From Lewinellaceae bacterium (GTDB lineage: Bacteria; Bacteroidota; Bacteroidia; Chitinophagales; Saprospiraceae), in the NCBI GenBank assembly GCA_016710765.1, contig JADJUJ010000023.1:1-64000 (forward strand): a stretch of DNA of 64,000 bases, read 5' to 3'. The position numbers and the translations under genes were made by a program. This document shows, in pieces, positions 54,292-63,598 of the stretch. The notes under the pieces were generated by a model that did no database searches, was not told the origin of the DNA, and saw only the letters and a list, made by a program, of their open reading frames with translations. Position 1 is the first letter of the stretch; each line of letters opens with the position of its first letter.

Positions 54292-56757
54292 TCAACGACG
54301 GGCGCGCAATTCGGTCAGATAGCGCTCCAGTTCCACCATGTCGTAGTAGAGTACTTCCCGGGGCTTGGAGCCATCTGCGGGCCCAACAATCCCGAGCCCT
54401 TCGAGTTGGTCCATGATACGGCCGGCGCGGTTGTATCCGAGTTTCATGCGGCGCTGGATCATGGAGGTGGATCCGTGTTGGTTTTCCACCACCAGGCGGG
54501 CTGCGTCGTCGAACATATCGTCGAGGTCCTTGAGGCTGATTTCCTTGCTGCCCTCGCCTTCGCCGTCGGAGTGGAATTCGGGCAGGAAGAACGGTTCCGG
54601 GAAACCGCGCTGGTTGGCGATGAATTCAATTACTCTTTCTACTTCAGGGGTGTCCACAAAGGCCGATTGGAGGCGAATAATATCCCCACCGACACTGAGG
54701 AGCATATCGCCCCGGCCTGTGAGTTGTTCTGCACCGCCAGCGTCGAGAATGGTACGGGAGTCGACTTTGGAGGCTACCTTGAACGCGATACGCGCGGGGA
54801 AGTTGGCCTTGATAACACCCGTGATGATGTTGACAGAAGGGCGCTGGGTAGCAATAATAAGGTGGATGCCCACAGCACGCGCCAGCTGTGCCAGACGGCC
54901 TATGGGGAGTTCCACTTCCTTGCCCGCGGTCATGATAAGGTCGGCGAACTCATCGATTACCAGCACGATGAAGGGCAGGAAGCGGTGGCCTTTGAGCGGG
55001 CTGAGCCTGCGGGCCACAAACTTGTCGTTGTATTCAGAGATGTTGCGCGTTTCAGCGGCCTTCATCAGGTCGTAACGCGACTCCATTTCGATGATCAACG
55101 AATTGAGGGTTTGCACCACCTTGGTAGTATCGGTTACAATAGGTTCCGTTTGGTCGGGCAGGAATCCGAGGAAGTGGTTTTCCAGTTTGGCATAAGGAAA
55201 CAACTCCACCTTTTTTGGGTCGATGAGGATGAGTTTGACCTGAGAGGGGTGTTTTTTGTACAGCAGCGACATCAACGCTACGTTGATGCCCACCGATTTT
55301 CCCTGACCAGTTGCACCGGCAATTAACAAGTGGGGCATTTTGGTAAGGTCGGCCACGAACACCTCGTCGGAAATGGTTTTACCCAATGCCATGGGAAGTT
55401 CCATTTTTGCCCGCTTGAATTTGTCGCTCGCAAGCACCTCACGCATGCCCACCGTTTGCCGGTTCTTATTGGGCACTTCAATACCGATGGTGCCCTTTCC
55501 GGGGATGGGTGCAATGATACGGATACCCAGGGCGGAGAGGTTAAGCGCGATATCGTCTTCCAGGTTTTTGATTTTGGAAATGCGGACGCCGCGGGCTGGA
55601 ATGATCTCGTAAAGGGTAACGGTAGGGCCAATAGTGGCCCGAATTTTTTCTATCTCAATTTTGAAATAGAGCAGGGTCTGGATGATCTGGTTTTTGTTGG
55701 CCTCCAGTTCTTCGCGGTCGATTTCCAGTTTCTGCAGGTCGTATTCGGTCAGCAGCTGAAGGTGTGGATACTCGTAATGCGAAAGTTCAAGGGTGGGGTC
55801 GTAGGGCTCTGTCAGGTTGGGGTTGTCTTCCTGAATCAGTTCCACCGGAGGTTTGTAAGCGGGTGCTTCTTCCGGCGTAACACTTTGTGGATCCGGGATA
55901 TGGATTTCGAGTTCTGCATCTTCGCCCAGGGTAGTGGGTGGCGGTACTTTGGTGGCTTTCACATCTTCAAACAAAGCGCTGCGCTGCTGAAGATCGAAGG
56001 CCGTCTGTCCGCCTTTTTCTATGACAATCCCTTCTTCTATGGGTGCATCCAGATCGATATTTTTAACCACATCGAAATCGTCGAGGGCTTGCTGGGCGCT
56101 GCCAAAACGGCTGCTGGCAGGTTTAGGCCGGCGTTTGCCATAATTGCCTTGCAACAAATCGTTCCAGGCTTGTTTGGTTTCGAACCAGAGTTTGCGCCAG
56201 GTAAATTCGTCGAGGTTGGGGTTGTTGTTGTACACGAAATTTGCGAGCAAGGCAAAAAGGAGCAGGGCAACGGTGCCAATGGGGCCCAGAAAATTCTGCA
56301 TCCATGTTGCAATGGCCTGCCCGAATACCCCTCCGACCGGAAATTCCAGTTTCTGAAGGAAAAATGCTGAAACCACGGAAATGATAACCATCCAAACCAC
56401 CGTGCGCTGCAGGATGGGGAGCATCTGCAGCAGGGGCACGCGGCGCACCAGCGCCAGTCCGTACTGGTAGAGGAGGTAAACAAAACCAAAGGACGCGAGT
56501 CCAAAACCCCAGTAAATAATGCTGTCGGAAAGGATAGCGCCCAACCGACCCAGCCAGTTGTCCACCTGAATGTCGCTGAAAAACATATCCCAGGAAAAGC
56601 GGAACACAATGTCGTGGTCGTTTTCCCAGGTAAAAAAATAGGAACTGAATGCGATCAGCAGGTAAAATGAAACAAACAGGAAAAACATCCCAATCAGCTT
56701 CGGGATGCGTTCATCGTCAAAATTAAAACTGAGTTGTCCGCGCTTACGTTTGGCCAT
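54292..56757 (-). CDS. ftsK: DNA translocase FtsK/SpoIIIE
   Basis: Chromosome-dimer and terminus-segregation motor at the division septum. About 821 residues from MAKRKRGQLSFNFDDERIPK. Four N-terminal membrane helices (LIGMFFLFVSFYLLIAFSSY; DSIIYWGFGLASFGFVYLLY; LQRTVVWMVIISVVSAFFLQ; GTVALLLFALLANFVYN), a linker with acidic and proline stretches, then the motor: Walker A LLIAGATGQGKSVGINVALM, Walker B FIVLVIDEFADLIM, LARAVGIHLIIATQRPSVNI and the C-terminal gamma winged helix STSMIQRRMKLGYNRAGRIM. The start is fixed by the -7 box just upstream. The frame is intact. Confidence 0.95.
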   Translation of the reverse strand: MAKRKRGQLSFNFDDERIPKLIGMFFLFVSFYLLIAFSSYFFTWENDHDIVFRFSWDMFFSDIQVDNWLGRLGAILSDSIIYWGFGLASFGFVYLLYQYGLALVRRVPLLQMLPILQRTVVWMVIISVVSAFFLQKLEFPVGGVFGQAIATWMQNFLGPIGTVALLLFALLANFVYNNNPNLDEFTWRKLWFETKQAWNDLLQGNYGKRRPKPASSRFGSAQQALDDFDVVKNIDLDAPIEEGIVIEKGGQTAFDLQQRSALFEDVKATKVPPPTTLGEDAELEIHIPDPQSVTPEEAPAYKPPVELIQEDNPNLTEPYDPTLELSHYEYPHLQLLTEYDLQKLEIDREELEANKNQIIQTLLYFKIEIEKIRATIGPTVTLYEIIPARGVRISKIKNLEDDIALNLSALGIRIIAPIPGKGTIGIEVPNKNRQTVGMREVLASDKFKRAKMELPMALGKTISDEVFVADLTKMPHLLIAGATGQGKSVGINVALMSLLYKKHPSQVKLILIDPKKVELFPYAKLENHFLGFLPDQTEPIVTDTTKVVQTLNSLIIEMESRYDLMKAAETRNISEYNDKFVARRLSPLKGHRFLPFIVLVIDEFADLIMTAGKEVELPIGRLAQLARAVGIHLIIATQRPSVNIITGVIKANFPARIAFKVASKVDSRTILDAGGAEQLTGRGDMLLSVGGDIIRLQSAFVDTPEVERVIEFIANQRGFPEPFFLPEFHSDGEGEGSKEISLKDLDDMFDDAARLVVENQHGSTSMIQRRMKLGYNRAGRIMDQLEGLGIVGPADGSKPREVLYYDMVELERYLTELRARR

Positions 56758-56799
56758 AGGTATGTTGGATGGCAAAAAGCCTCCGTCTGCTAAAAGTGA

Positions 56800-56807
56800 C
56801 AAAAGTA
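56800..56807 (-). promoter_or_regulatory. -7 box of ftsK
   Basis: CAAAAGTA on the plus strand reads TACTTTTG on the minus strand, 42 bases before the chosen ATG at 56757. Confidence 0.65.
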
Positions 56808-56982
56808 CGGGCTAGGAAGGAAACCGCCTATTTTTTTAAGCATTGCCTGTCAGCATACCACCAGCTCAGCGTCTTTGCCACCTGCATCTGTCCTGGCCTG
56901 CCGTGAATGGCTAAAAAATAAATTTTTCCAAAAATTAAACAACTGTTTGAGTTTTACATCCTTCATTGATTGTAACGCTACT

Positions 56983-57621
56983 ATGTTGTATCCTAAAAAG
57001 CGGACAGAAGAAAAGACCGATAAGCGCCAGCACCTGATGGACACAGCCGAGCAATTGTTCAGCCAACACGGGTATGAAGCGGTTTCCATCCGGAAGTTGG
57101 CCCGGGAAGCGGATGTGAATATTGCAATGGTCAGCTACTACTTCGGGTCGAAGGAAAAGCTGTTTGGGGCGGTCATTGAAAACAAGATTCGACAGATGCG
57201 CCGGCGTCTGGAAGCCCTGGCAGCAGAGCCCTTAACACCCTGGCAAAAGATCTCCCAAACGATTGACGTTTATGTCGACAGAATGTTCCTAAATAGGCAT
57301 TTCAATCTCACTTTGATGCGGGAAATGTCGCTGGAACAACGACCTGAACATCTGAATGTCATCGTGGGACATATTGGCCTGAACCTGAACATCATCAAAG
57401 GTTTTATCCTGGAAGGGCAGGAAGCCGGCACGTTTCGCTACGCAGACCCGGAGCTCACCATTGCTACCCAGTTGGGTACCATCACGATGGTGGTTAACAG
57501 CCCGGCCCTTAGTGCTTCTCTACTTGGGGAGAAGGACCCCGAGATAATGTTTGAAGAGGCCATCCAGGTTCGGCTGAAAACGCATATAAAAGCGCTGTTG
57601 CAGGCGCACCTGATGAAATAA
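56983..57621 (+). CDS. TetR/AcrR family transcriptional regulator
   Basis: 212 residues from MLYPKKRTEEKTDKRQHLMD. The helix-turn-helix is TAEQLFSQHGYEAVSIRKLA, READVNIAMVSYYFGSKEKL, typical of TetR proteins. The C-terminal half (ISQTIDVYVDRMFLNRHFNL; FILEGQEAGTFRYADPELTI) is the ligand and dimer part. There is no neighbouring pump or enzyme in the same direction to name a target. A perfect palindrome 20 bases after the stop could be an operator. The upstream open frame is not used. Confidence 0.88.
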   Translation: MLYPKKRTEEKTDKRQHLMDTAEQLFSQHGYEAVSIRKLAREADVNIAMVSYYFGSKEKLFGAVIENKIRQMRRRLEALAAEPLTPWQKISQTIDVYVDRMFLNRHFNLTLMREMSLEQRPEHLNVIVGHIGLNLNIIKGFILEGQEAGTFRYADPELTIATQLGTITMVVNSPALSASLLGEKDPEIMFEEAIQVRLKTHIKALLQAHLMK

Positions 57622-57640
57622 AGAACACACCCTTTTTAAA

Positions 57641-57650
57641 CAAACGTTTG
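57641..57650. promoter_or_regulatory. Palindrome after the TetR gene
   Basis: CAAACGTTTG is a perfect 10-base palindrome inside AAACAAACGTTTGAAT. The shape is like TetR operators, but it lies downstream of the regulator and no promoter was seen beside it. Confidence 0.35.
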
Positions 57651-57690
57651 AATCGAGCGTGTTCAATAAACTGTGTCACTCGTTGCTATA

Positions 57691-57812
57691 ACCTCACCCC
57701 CCCAACCCCCTCTCCAATGGAGAGGGGGCGCTCGATATCGCCTTAATAATTGAATAGTTTATAGGCCGAAATCGAGCCCCTTCTCCATTGGAGAGGGGGT
57801 TGGGGTTAGGTT
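57691..57812. repeat. REP-like palindromic pair
   Basis: Two units in opposite orientation (about 57691-57735 and 57770-57812). Each contains CCTCTCCAATGGAGAGG or CTCCATTGGAG plus AACCCC/GGGGTT flanks, and together they form a long cruciform. Such AACCCCCTCTCC palindromes recur between genes in Bacteroidota genomes. Confidence 0.75.
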
Positions 57813-58110
57813 TCTAAACAAAATGACACATTTAATTGAATAATTTCCCATTGCTGGTTTAATCCGGCATATCAAGGATACCAATACAGGGAATATTGCT
57901 GCTTAGCGCCTTTTTGACCATATAAAAAGCAGTCAAGGCACGGGCCGATACTGCTCTGGATGTCTGCATTGCATCAGCTGAAGTCCCAAAAGTCCTTGGA
58001 AAATGTGCCGAAAAAATAAAAAGGAGCGGGGAAGGATAAACGTCGAACCAAATGAATTTTTATTCATTACACTTCGGCTCGGCAGGGGTATGGTGCATGG
58101 GAGGCGCCGC
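57813..58110. other. Intergenic stretch downstream of the helical-repeat gene
   Basis: A minus-strand frame ending at 57859 (IPCIGILDMPD, preceded by ADAMQTSRAVSARALTAFYM) reads like protein sequence but is only about 37 codons from its ATG (57969). It could be a small gene or the remnant of one. The AATGAATTTTTATTCATT hairpin near 58050-58067 could help end the upstream transcript. Confidence 0.35.
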
Positions 58111-60870
58111 TCACTCCGTCACATAGCTGTCGTATTTGAACAGGTTGGAGTCTTTTATTTTAGCGGTTGCGTTTTGCTTCACAGCGTCCACGATTCCCAG
58201 GTTTATCCGAAGGCGCTCAGAGGCGGCGCAGAAATGGGTAAGGTTGTCGTTGAAATCGTCGTCGAGCACGTACATTTCCCGGCTGATGGATTTGTACACC
58301 TGTCCCTCGCAATGGAGTTCCTTGGCCTTTTGCATGTGCAGGGCTGCCAGTTCAAAATGATAGTACTTGTCGATTTCGAGCTTGAAGTCTTTGCCGATGA
58401 AGGTGCCCAGTAATTGATCAGGGTTAAGTTGTCCTGATTCGGACTTGTACGCTTGTTGTAAGGTTTCAAAATACTCACAAAACTTTGCCATGGAATAGTG
58501 CACCGACCCTTTATAGGAATGTGTCAGTATATAATTAATTCCATAAGTATTTAATATTCTGATCAATTCATAATTGGCGAACAAACCATCTACCGCAAAG
58601 CAGAGGGCCTGGTTGTAGTCAACACTTTTCATATTCTGGTTGAGCTTAATTTCCTTCATGTTTTTCAGGTTATACTCGCTCTTCAGTTTCAATTCCAACA
58701 CCCGGGCATACATGCTGGAAATGGTATTGAAGGTGCCGATTTGGCTAATGCTTTTTGCATTGGGCTTGTCCTCCAGTTTTAATTTGATAAACTCGATGAT
58801 GCTGATAATTTCTTTCACTTCCGGTGCGGTGGATACCCCGAGATAAATTTCATTGGTGTATTTTTTCTGATTGGCATTCATATCATCGAGCCGTTCCCGG
58901 TATTTGGTGATTTGCGCCCGGTTGGACCCCATGGAGATCAGCACGAGGTTGTTGAAGAGGTATTCTCCGATCTGCTTCAGATTTTTTATGTAGTAGGTTT
59001 TGATTCTTTTTTGGCACTTTTCCTGCTCCAATTTTAGCGCATCCAATGCTTTGCCTTTGGTCGACTTTTTCTGTAATTCGGCTTCAATTACCTGATGTCT
59101 GGTTTCAAATGCACCCATATTGTCTTTTACATTTTTCACGACATTCCTGAAAATGAACAGGATCTTTTTCAACTGAAACGAAGCGCTGTAGATATTACCT
59201 GCTTTTTTATAAAAATCGTGCGACAAGCGGGCCACTACTACTGGCAGATCAATGGTGATGTTTTCAGTTGTCCCAATTTTCTGTAGTATGGCTTCCAGAT
59301 CTTTTTTATAATCATTTTGCTGATCTTTATAGCATTGCACGTTGGCAATTTTCAGGATGTCGAAATGGCGCGGTGCTTCATTGACACAGGCCAGCAAGGC
59401 GTCGGATAATTTTGACAAAATATTCGCCAGCGTTTCGCACTGTTTGGCGTTTAGAATGGGATAAACGGACTCGTCCAGGTAGAAAAGAATAAAATGTAAC
59501 TGGTTTACCAGGTCTCTTTCCAGTAGATCACCAAAAATAATTCTGGGGCCACCCTCCGGACGGTTCTGGCCTTGTACCGCAATATAATTTTCAACATAAG
59601 GTGTATTAAAGGAGCAAAGCGCATGCAGGTAATACAGGTAGGCTGCGTGAGATGGCCGGTATTTTGAAGCCTCGCCGTTGGCTTTATGGGCCTCATAATA
59701 ATGGATTACTTTTTTCGTGATCGATTCTTGTTTCAGGTTCTCATGCCGGTACAGGAGTCCATAGAACACCTGGTTTTTAAAGAAAAGAATACTGCCGACC
59801 GAAACGTAATAATCCGTGATCATCGACACAATCCGCTTTTTATCGGTGCCCTTTTGGTTCTGGCTATACCTGATTTGAGAGTATGTGACGATGTTGTTTT
59901 TGCTGGAAGGAAACAACTGCAGGTCCTGAATTTTTAAAAATTTGGCGTACTCGTAAATATTTCGCTCCAGGTTGTCGTAGGTAATGCCGTCGATGCGCTG
60001 TTTTTCAATTACCCCCAGCAGTGCCACGTGCGGTTTCATAAACAGCTGCATGCGCTTGTAGGGCGATTCCCAGGTTTCTTCCTCGCCGGCGCCAAAATTG
60101 GCAGGGTTCAGGCTGCTGGTGGTCAGGATCAGGGTTCGGTACACGGAGTAGGCCCGGTTGTATGCCCGGGTTCTTTCCAGGCTGTGACCGAGGTTCAGCT
60201 GGTTGATGCAGTAGAGCATGACCTTGTGCGACAACACCACTTTTTTCTCTTCCAGCGCATTGCGGATGGCCTGCGAACTATCGGTGTAGTGGATGATGGC
60301 ATCGTCGTATTCTTCGTCGTAGTAGTGCAGGTCGCCAAGAATTGAATGCAGGTATCCGATGGAATTGATGTACATCGTTTCGCGACCGTCGGAGTTGTGT
60401 TGGTACTCCTGGTATTTGGCCGCCAGTTTTTTCTTGTAATAATTTTTAAGGTGGTACGACTCGTCGAGCGTAAAATTGAAGGCGGCCGAGCTGAATTCGG
60501 AAATTTTCGAAAGGTATTCCATCTCATTTTTTACTTCGCTGTAGAACTTGAACTGGAAAACGGCATTCAGGGTTTCCCGCACGTACTGGGCCGACATGAA
60601 GTGCATTATATCCTGAAAGTATTGCCGAAAGTTGGGGTCCTTGTTTGCCAGAATTACATCGGGCAGCATTTCCAGGTTGCGCCAGGAAAAAGCCGTTTTG
60701 TGGAACTTCAAAATGTGGTCCATCAAAAAAGCGGAGCTGTACAGCAGCTTGTCGCCCAGTCGCTTCAGGTGCTTGCTGTTAATGAGCGCATAAGGCCGGT
60801 AGTAGTTGGAGGTAAGGTTGATTTCGTATTGGTCGTGCAAGGAAAATTTGAGATGGAAACTGGGCGCCAT
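58111..60870 (-). CDS. 919-residue helical-repeat protein, partner of a membrane P-loop ATPase
   Basis: Second gene of a two-gene unit; its ATG overlaps the ATPase stop (TAATG). No signal peptide or membrane helix is evident, so it is probably cytoplasmic. TPR-like helical pairs are visible near residues 170-230 (YINSIGYLHSILGDLHYYDE; EYDDAIIHYTDSSQAIRNAL; VMLYCINQLNLGHSLERTRA). More helical repeats follow near 640-760 and 860-900 (YYHFELAALHMQKAKELHCE). The middle (GGPRIIFGDLLERDLVNQLH) and the NQKKYTNEIYLGVSTAPEVK segment are not recognised. No nuclease or peptidase motif was found. The arrangement suggests a sensor or effector controlled by the ATPase. The frame is intact. Confidence 0.75.
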   Translation of the reverse strand: MAPSFHLKFSLHDQYEINLTSNYYRPYALINSKHLKRLGDKLLYSSAFLMDHILKFHKTAFSWRNLEMLPDVILANKDPNFRQYFQDIMHFMSAQYVRETLNAVFQFKFYSEVKNEMEYLSKISEFSSAAFNFTLDESYHLKNYYKKKLAAKYQEYQHNSDGRETMYINSIGYLHSILGDLHYYDEEYDDAIIHYTDSSQAIRNALEEKKVVLSHKVMLYCINQLNLGHSLERTRAYNRAYSVYRTLILTTSSLNPANFGAGEEETWESPYKRMQLFMKPHVALLGVIEKQRIDGITYDNLERNIYEYAKFLKIQDLQLFPSSKNNIVTYSQIRYSQNQKGTDKKRIVSMITDYYVSVGSILFFKNQVFYGLLYRHENLKQESITKKVIHYYEAHKANGEASKYRPSHAAYLYYLHALCSFNTPYVENYIAVQGQNRPEGGPRIIFGDLLERDLVNQLHFILFYLDESVYPILNAKQCETLANILSKLSDALLACVNEAPRHFDILKIANVQCYKDQQNDYKKDLEAILQKIGTTENITIDLPVVVARLSHDFYKKAGNIYSASFQLKKILFIFRNVVKNVKDNMGAFETRHQVIEAELQKKSTKGKALDALKLEQEKCQKRIKTYYIKNLKQIGEYLFNNLVLISMGSNRAQITKYRERLDDMNANQKKYTNEIYLGVSTAPEVKEIISIIEFIKLKLEDKPNAKSISQIGTFNTISSMYARVLELKLKSEYNLKNMKEIKLNQNMKSVDYNQALCFAVDGLFANYELIRILNTYGINYILTHSYKGSVHYSMAKFCEYFETLQQAYKSESGQLNPDQLLGTFIGKDFKLEIDKYYHFELAALHMQKAKELHCEGQVYKSISREMYVLDDDFNDNLTHFCAASERLRINLGIVDAVKQNATAKIKDSNLFKYDSYVTE

Positions 60871-62561
60871 TATTTCCTTGCTTGTATTTTAAAAGCGTCA
60901 TCATTCAACTTTACCACATAATCCGTCAGGTCCACCATTTTATTTTTTTCCATCGGTCGGTCGGTGCCAATCAGGTACCGTTCCACCAGTTCGATTAGTT
61001 TTTTCGGACTGCCGTTGCTGCGGTAGGTGAGGAAAATGAAAAAATTCTGCAGGGTATGCAGGATTTTGAACCGGATGGCGCGTTGTGTTTCCGCATCGCC
61101 CTCTACCTGAATCCATTCATTGATGTATTGGGTTAAGAATTGCCTGGAATTGTCGGGATCATCGGGCAAGGGGGTAAGAAACTGGCTCAGAAAGGATTCC
61201 GACAATTGCGAAATGCCGGCGCCGCTGGTGGTTTTGTCCTTAAAAAACTGCTGACGTAAATGACCTCATTGAAAATACTGCTGTAGAACGATTCGCGGTC
61301 GGCAATGTCGGCCAGGGAAGCGTCGTACATGTCGCGGCCACCAATAAAAATGAACTTGGCCTTGGCATCGGTGAGGAAATTTTTGAGGCTGGCCAGCAGT
61401 TTGGAGATGGTTTCCTGCCGCTGTCGGGAGCGGGTGGTGATGCTGGAATCGTCGAAAATACTTTGGCCTGCGGCAGAATTATCTCTCGTATTTTTTGCAA
61501 AAAAATAATCCGGTTCTACTTTGTCGATTTCGTCGATGATGAAGACGAAGGTTGGAATTTTTTTGAGTGCGGCAATGTTTTTTTTGACGCCGTAAACACG
61601 CTGGAAAATATTTAGTCTGGTACTTACCTCGGGTTCATTTCGGATTTCATTGATGCATTTTAAAATGCTGTACAGGTAGTTTTCTATTTCTTTTGGGGTG
61701 GCAATTTCGTACGACAGCGTGTGCTTTTTATCCAATCCTTCGGCATTGGCGTAAAAGAGTTTGTTGGCAACAGCTGCCCGGACTGTTGCTGTCGAGGTCG
61801 ATGCTCCGAAAGTCTTTATCCTCCTGTGTGGTTTTGGAAAAAAGCCTTTTTTCCAAAATGTCCATCTTGTTTTTGATGCTGGTTACGTGTTTGAGCGTAG
61901 GGTCGATTTTATCCAGGAGCACCGATTGCGCGCGTTTCAGAAACCGAGAAATACCCAGGTAAAACACGGCCACGAGGCCAAAAAAGAAAAAATTCAACCC
62001 AGTGCTTTCCCGTCCGAATATCTCGATAGGCGCAGCCTCCCAGAAATGTAGGAAGGCATTACCATTGAAGCCAAAAAAGGTGTACTGCGACGACAGCACA
62101 ATGAGTGGAATATACAGCGCGAGAAACAGGCTGATGATGTTGCTAATAAAGGAGGCGCGAATCTGATAGCGGTTGTGCTGGTAGTGTTCTTTCCAATAGT
62201 CGATTACCGCTGCTGCTATTTGGCGCAGCAAATCCATGTCGGTCACCTCGTCCTGCGAGAGCGAAAAATTGAAGGTTTTAATCTTATTTTCCTGCTTGAA
62301 TGTTTTACCGCTGGCTACCTTTTCATTGAAGGCCTCCCGTACCAGACTGGTTTTGCCCATGCCACGGTATCCGGTAACCAGGTAGGCGCCGTGATCGGAG
62401 TCGGCATTTTTAAAGAGTAGTTGGAGGCGCCGTTTGATGTCTTCCCGGCCCGTAAAATAGGGGTTGCTTTTTTCCCGGTCGGTGGGTCCGTGGTCGAACT
62501 TGTATTTAAAGACCGGGATGTAAATGTTCTTGATGTAGGACCATTGGTGCTGGGTAGGCAT
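60870..62561 (-). CDS. KAP-like membrane-inserted P-loop ATPase, two frameshifts
   Basis: About 564 codons. Residues 1-60 hold NPYFTGREDIKRRLQLLFKN and Walker A TGYRGMGKT (63-71). Two membrane helices follow (about 138-158, IISLFLALYIPLIVLS; about 188-206, LNFFFFGLVAVFYLGISRF). Walker B is IPTFVFIIDEIDKVEPDYFF, then a sensor strand AKFIFIGGRDMYDASLADIA. Transmembrane helices between Walker A and B are the hallmark of KAP-type NTPases. A C-terminal helical part contains RFKILHTLQNFFIFLTYRSN and GSPKKLIELVERYL. Frames change near 61780 and at a T-run near 61240. It overlaps the next gene's start, implying coupled translation. Similar ATPases occur in anti-phage and other conflict systems. Confidence 0.75.
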
Positions 62562-62634
62562 GCGCGTTCAGTTGGCGATAGACAGAAACAGGAATAAAAT
62601 TTGTAAAACACATACCTGTTACTGCAAATATAAT

Positions 62635-62665
62635 AACACACCAGACTTTGCCAAAACATAAGTGT
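62635..62665 (-). promoter_or_regulatory. Promoter of the ATPase/helical-repeat operon
   Basis: TTTG (62662-62665), exactly 19 bases, TATATTTG (62635-62642) on the minus strand. Both boxes are perfect. The leader before the ATG at 62561 would be about 70 bases. Confidence 0.8.
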
Positions 62666-62699
62666 GTTAATTGTTATGCAAAACCAAACGGAATTTCGC

Positions 62700-63400
62700 A
62701 TGGGTGTTCGTGCCGACGAATGCCGCTGGCGGGGGGTTGTCTCTCAGGCCTGTGATGTGTTCGACACGACGGGCGCCGCTAGCTCCCCGGTCTCCGCCCA
62801 TGGCCTGCGGTTTCACAACGTTACGGTATTGATTCGCCCGTAGGGCCGGCATTATGGTAGCACGCAGGCCCAATTCGAATGCCGTAGGCATGGCATTGCG
62901 GTGAGGTTTTCCAATACGGGTTTAATGCCATGCCTACGGCATTGAGAACACCATTGTGGGTTGCTACCATTCCGGCCCTACGGGCCAAACATGGACGCTG
63001 CAAAGAGTGTAAACCCAGCCTTATGTGTTCTGCCGGCAGGCCTGTGGCCGCGGTTTCACAACGTTACGTATTGATTGCCCAGGCCGGCATTATGATAGCA
63101 TTCGCGGCCCAATTGGAATGCCGTAGGCAGGCATTTCAATGTTGGCGCCGGGTTGAACACCCAAATTTTGGCGGTGAGGTTTGTCCACGTTTACGCCCCC
63201 TTGTTGCTAAATGGCCCAGGCCTAAACTGGGACGCTGCAAGTGTAACCTCAGGCCTGTGATGTGTTCGACACGACGGGCGCCGCGTAAGCAAGGCTGCTC
63301 GCTACGCTCGCTGGAGTTGTCTCTCACGCCTGTGGCGTGTTCGACATGACAGGCGCCATGGGGAGCTTTCGCTACGCTCGCGGGGGCACGACCTACTGCC
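62700..63400. repeat. Cluster of duplicated palindromic intergenic repeats
   Basis: The module TGTGATGTGTTCGACACGAC occurs at about 62752 and 63257, with a variant near 63328. A second module (GGTTTCACAACGTTAC followed by GGCCGGCATTATG) occurs near 62809 and 63051. GAATGCCGTAGGCATGGCAT (about 62877) is matched in reverse by ATGCCATGCCTACGGCATT (about 62924). No gene is supported across about 1 kb, although short frames exist. Confidence 0.7.
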
Positions 63401-63489
63401 TGGGGCGGGGGCGGCCGCTAGGGTTTTTGGGCGTCAGTAGTAGGTTTGCGAACATGCCCTTGGTTACCTTGAAGCAGTTGGGGGAAGAA

Positions 63490-63549
<60 letters not shown>

Positions 63550-63598
63550 AAACCGGATGGCGGGAAAATGTCGGCAGCAAAAGGACGTTACAATCGTT

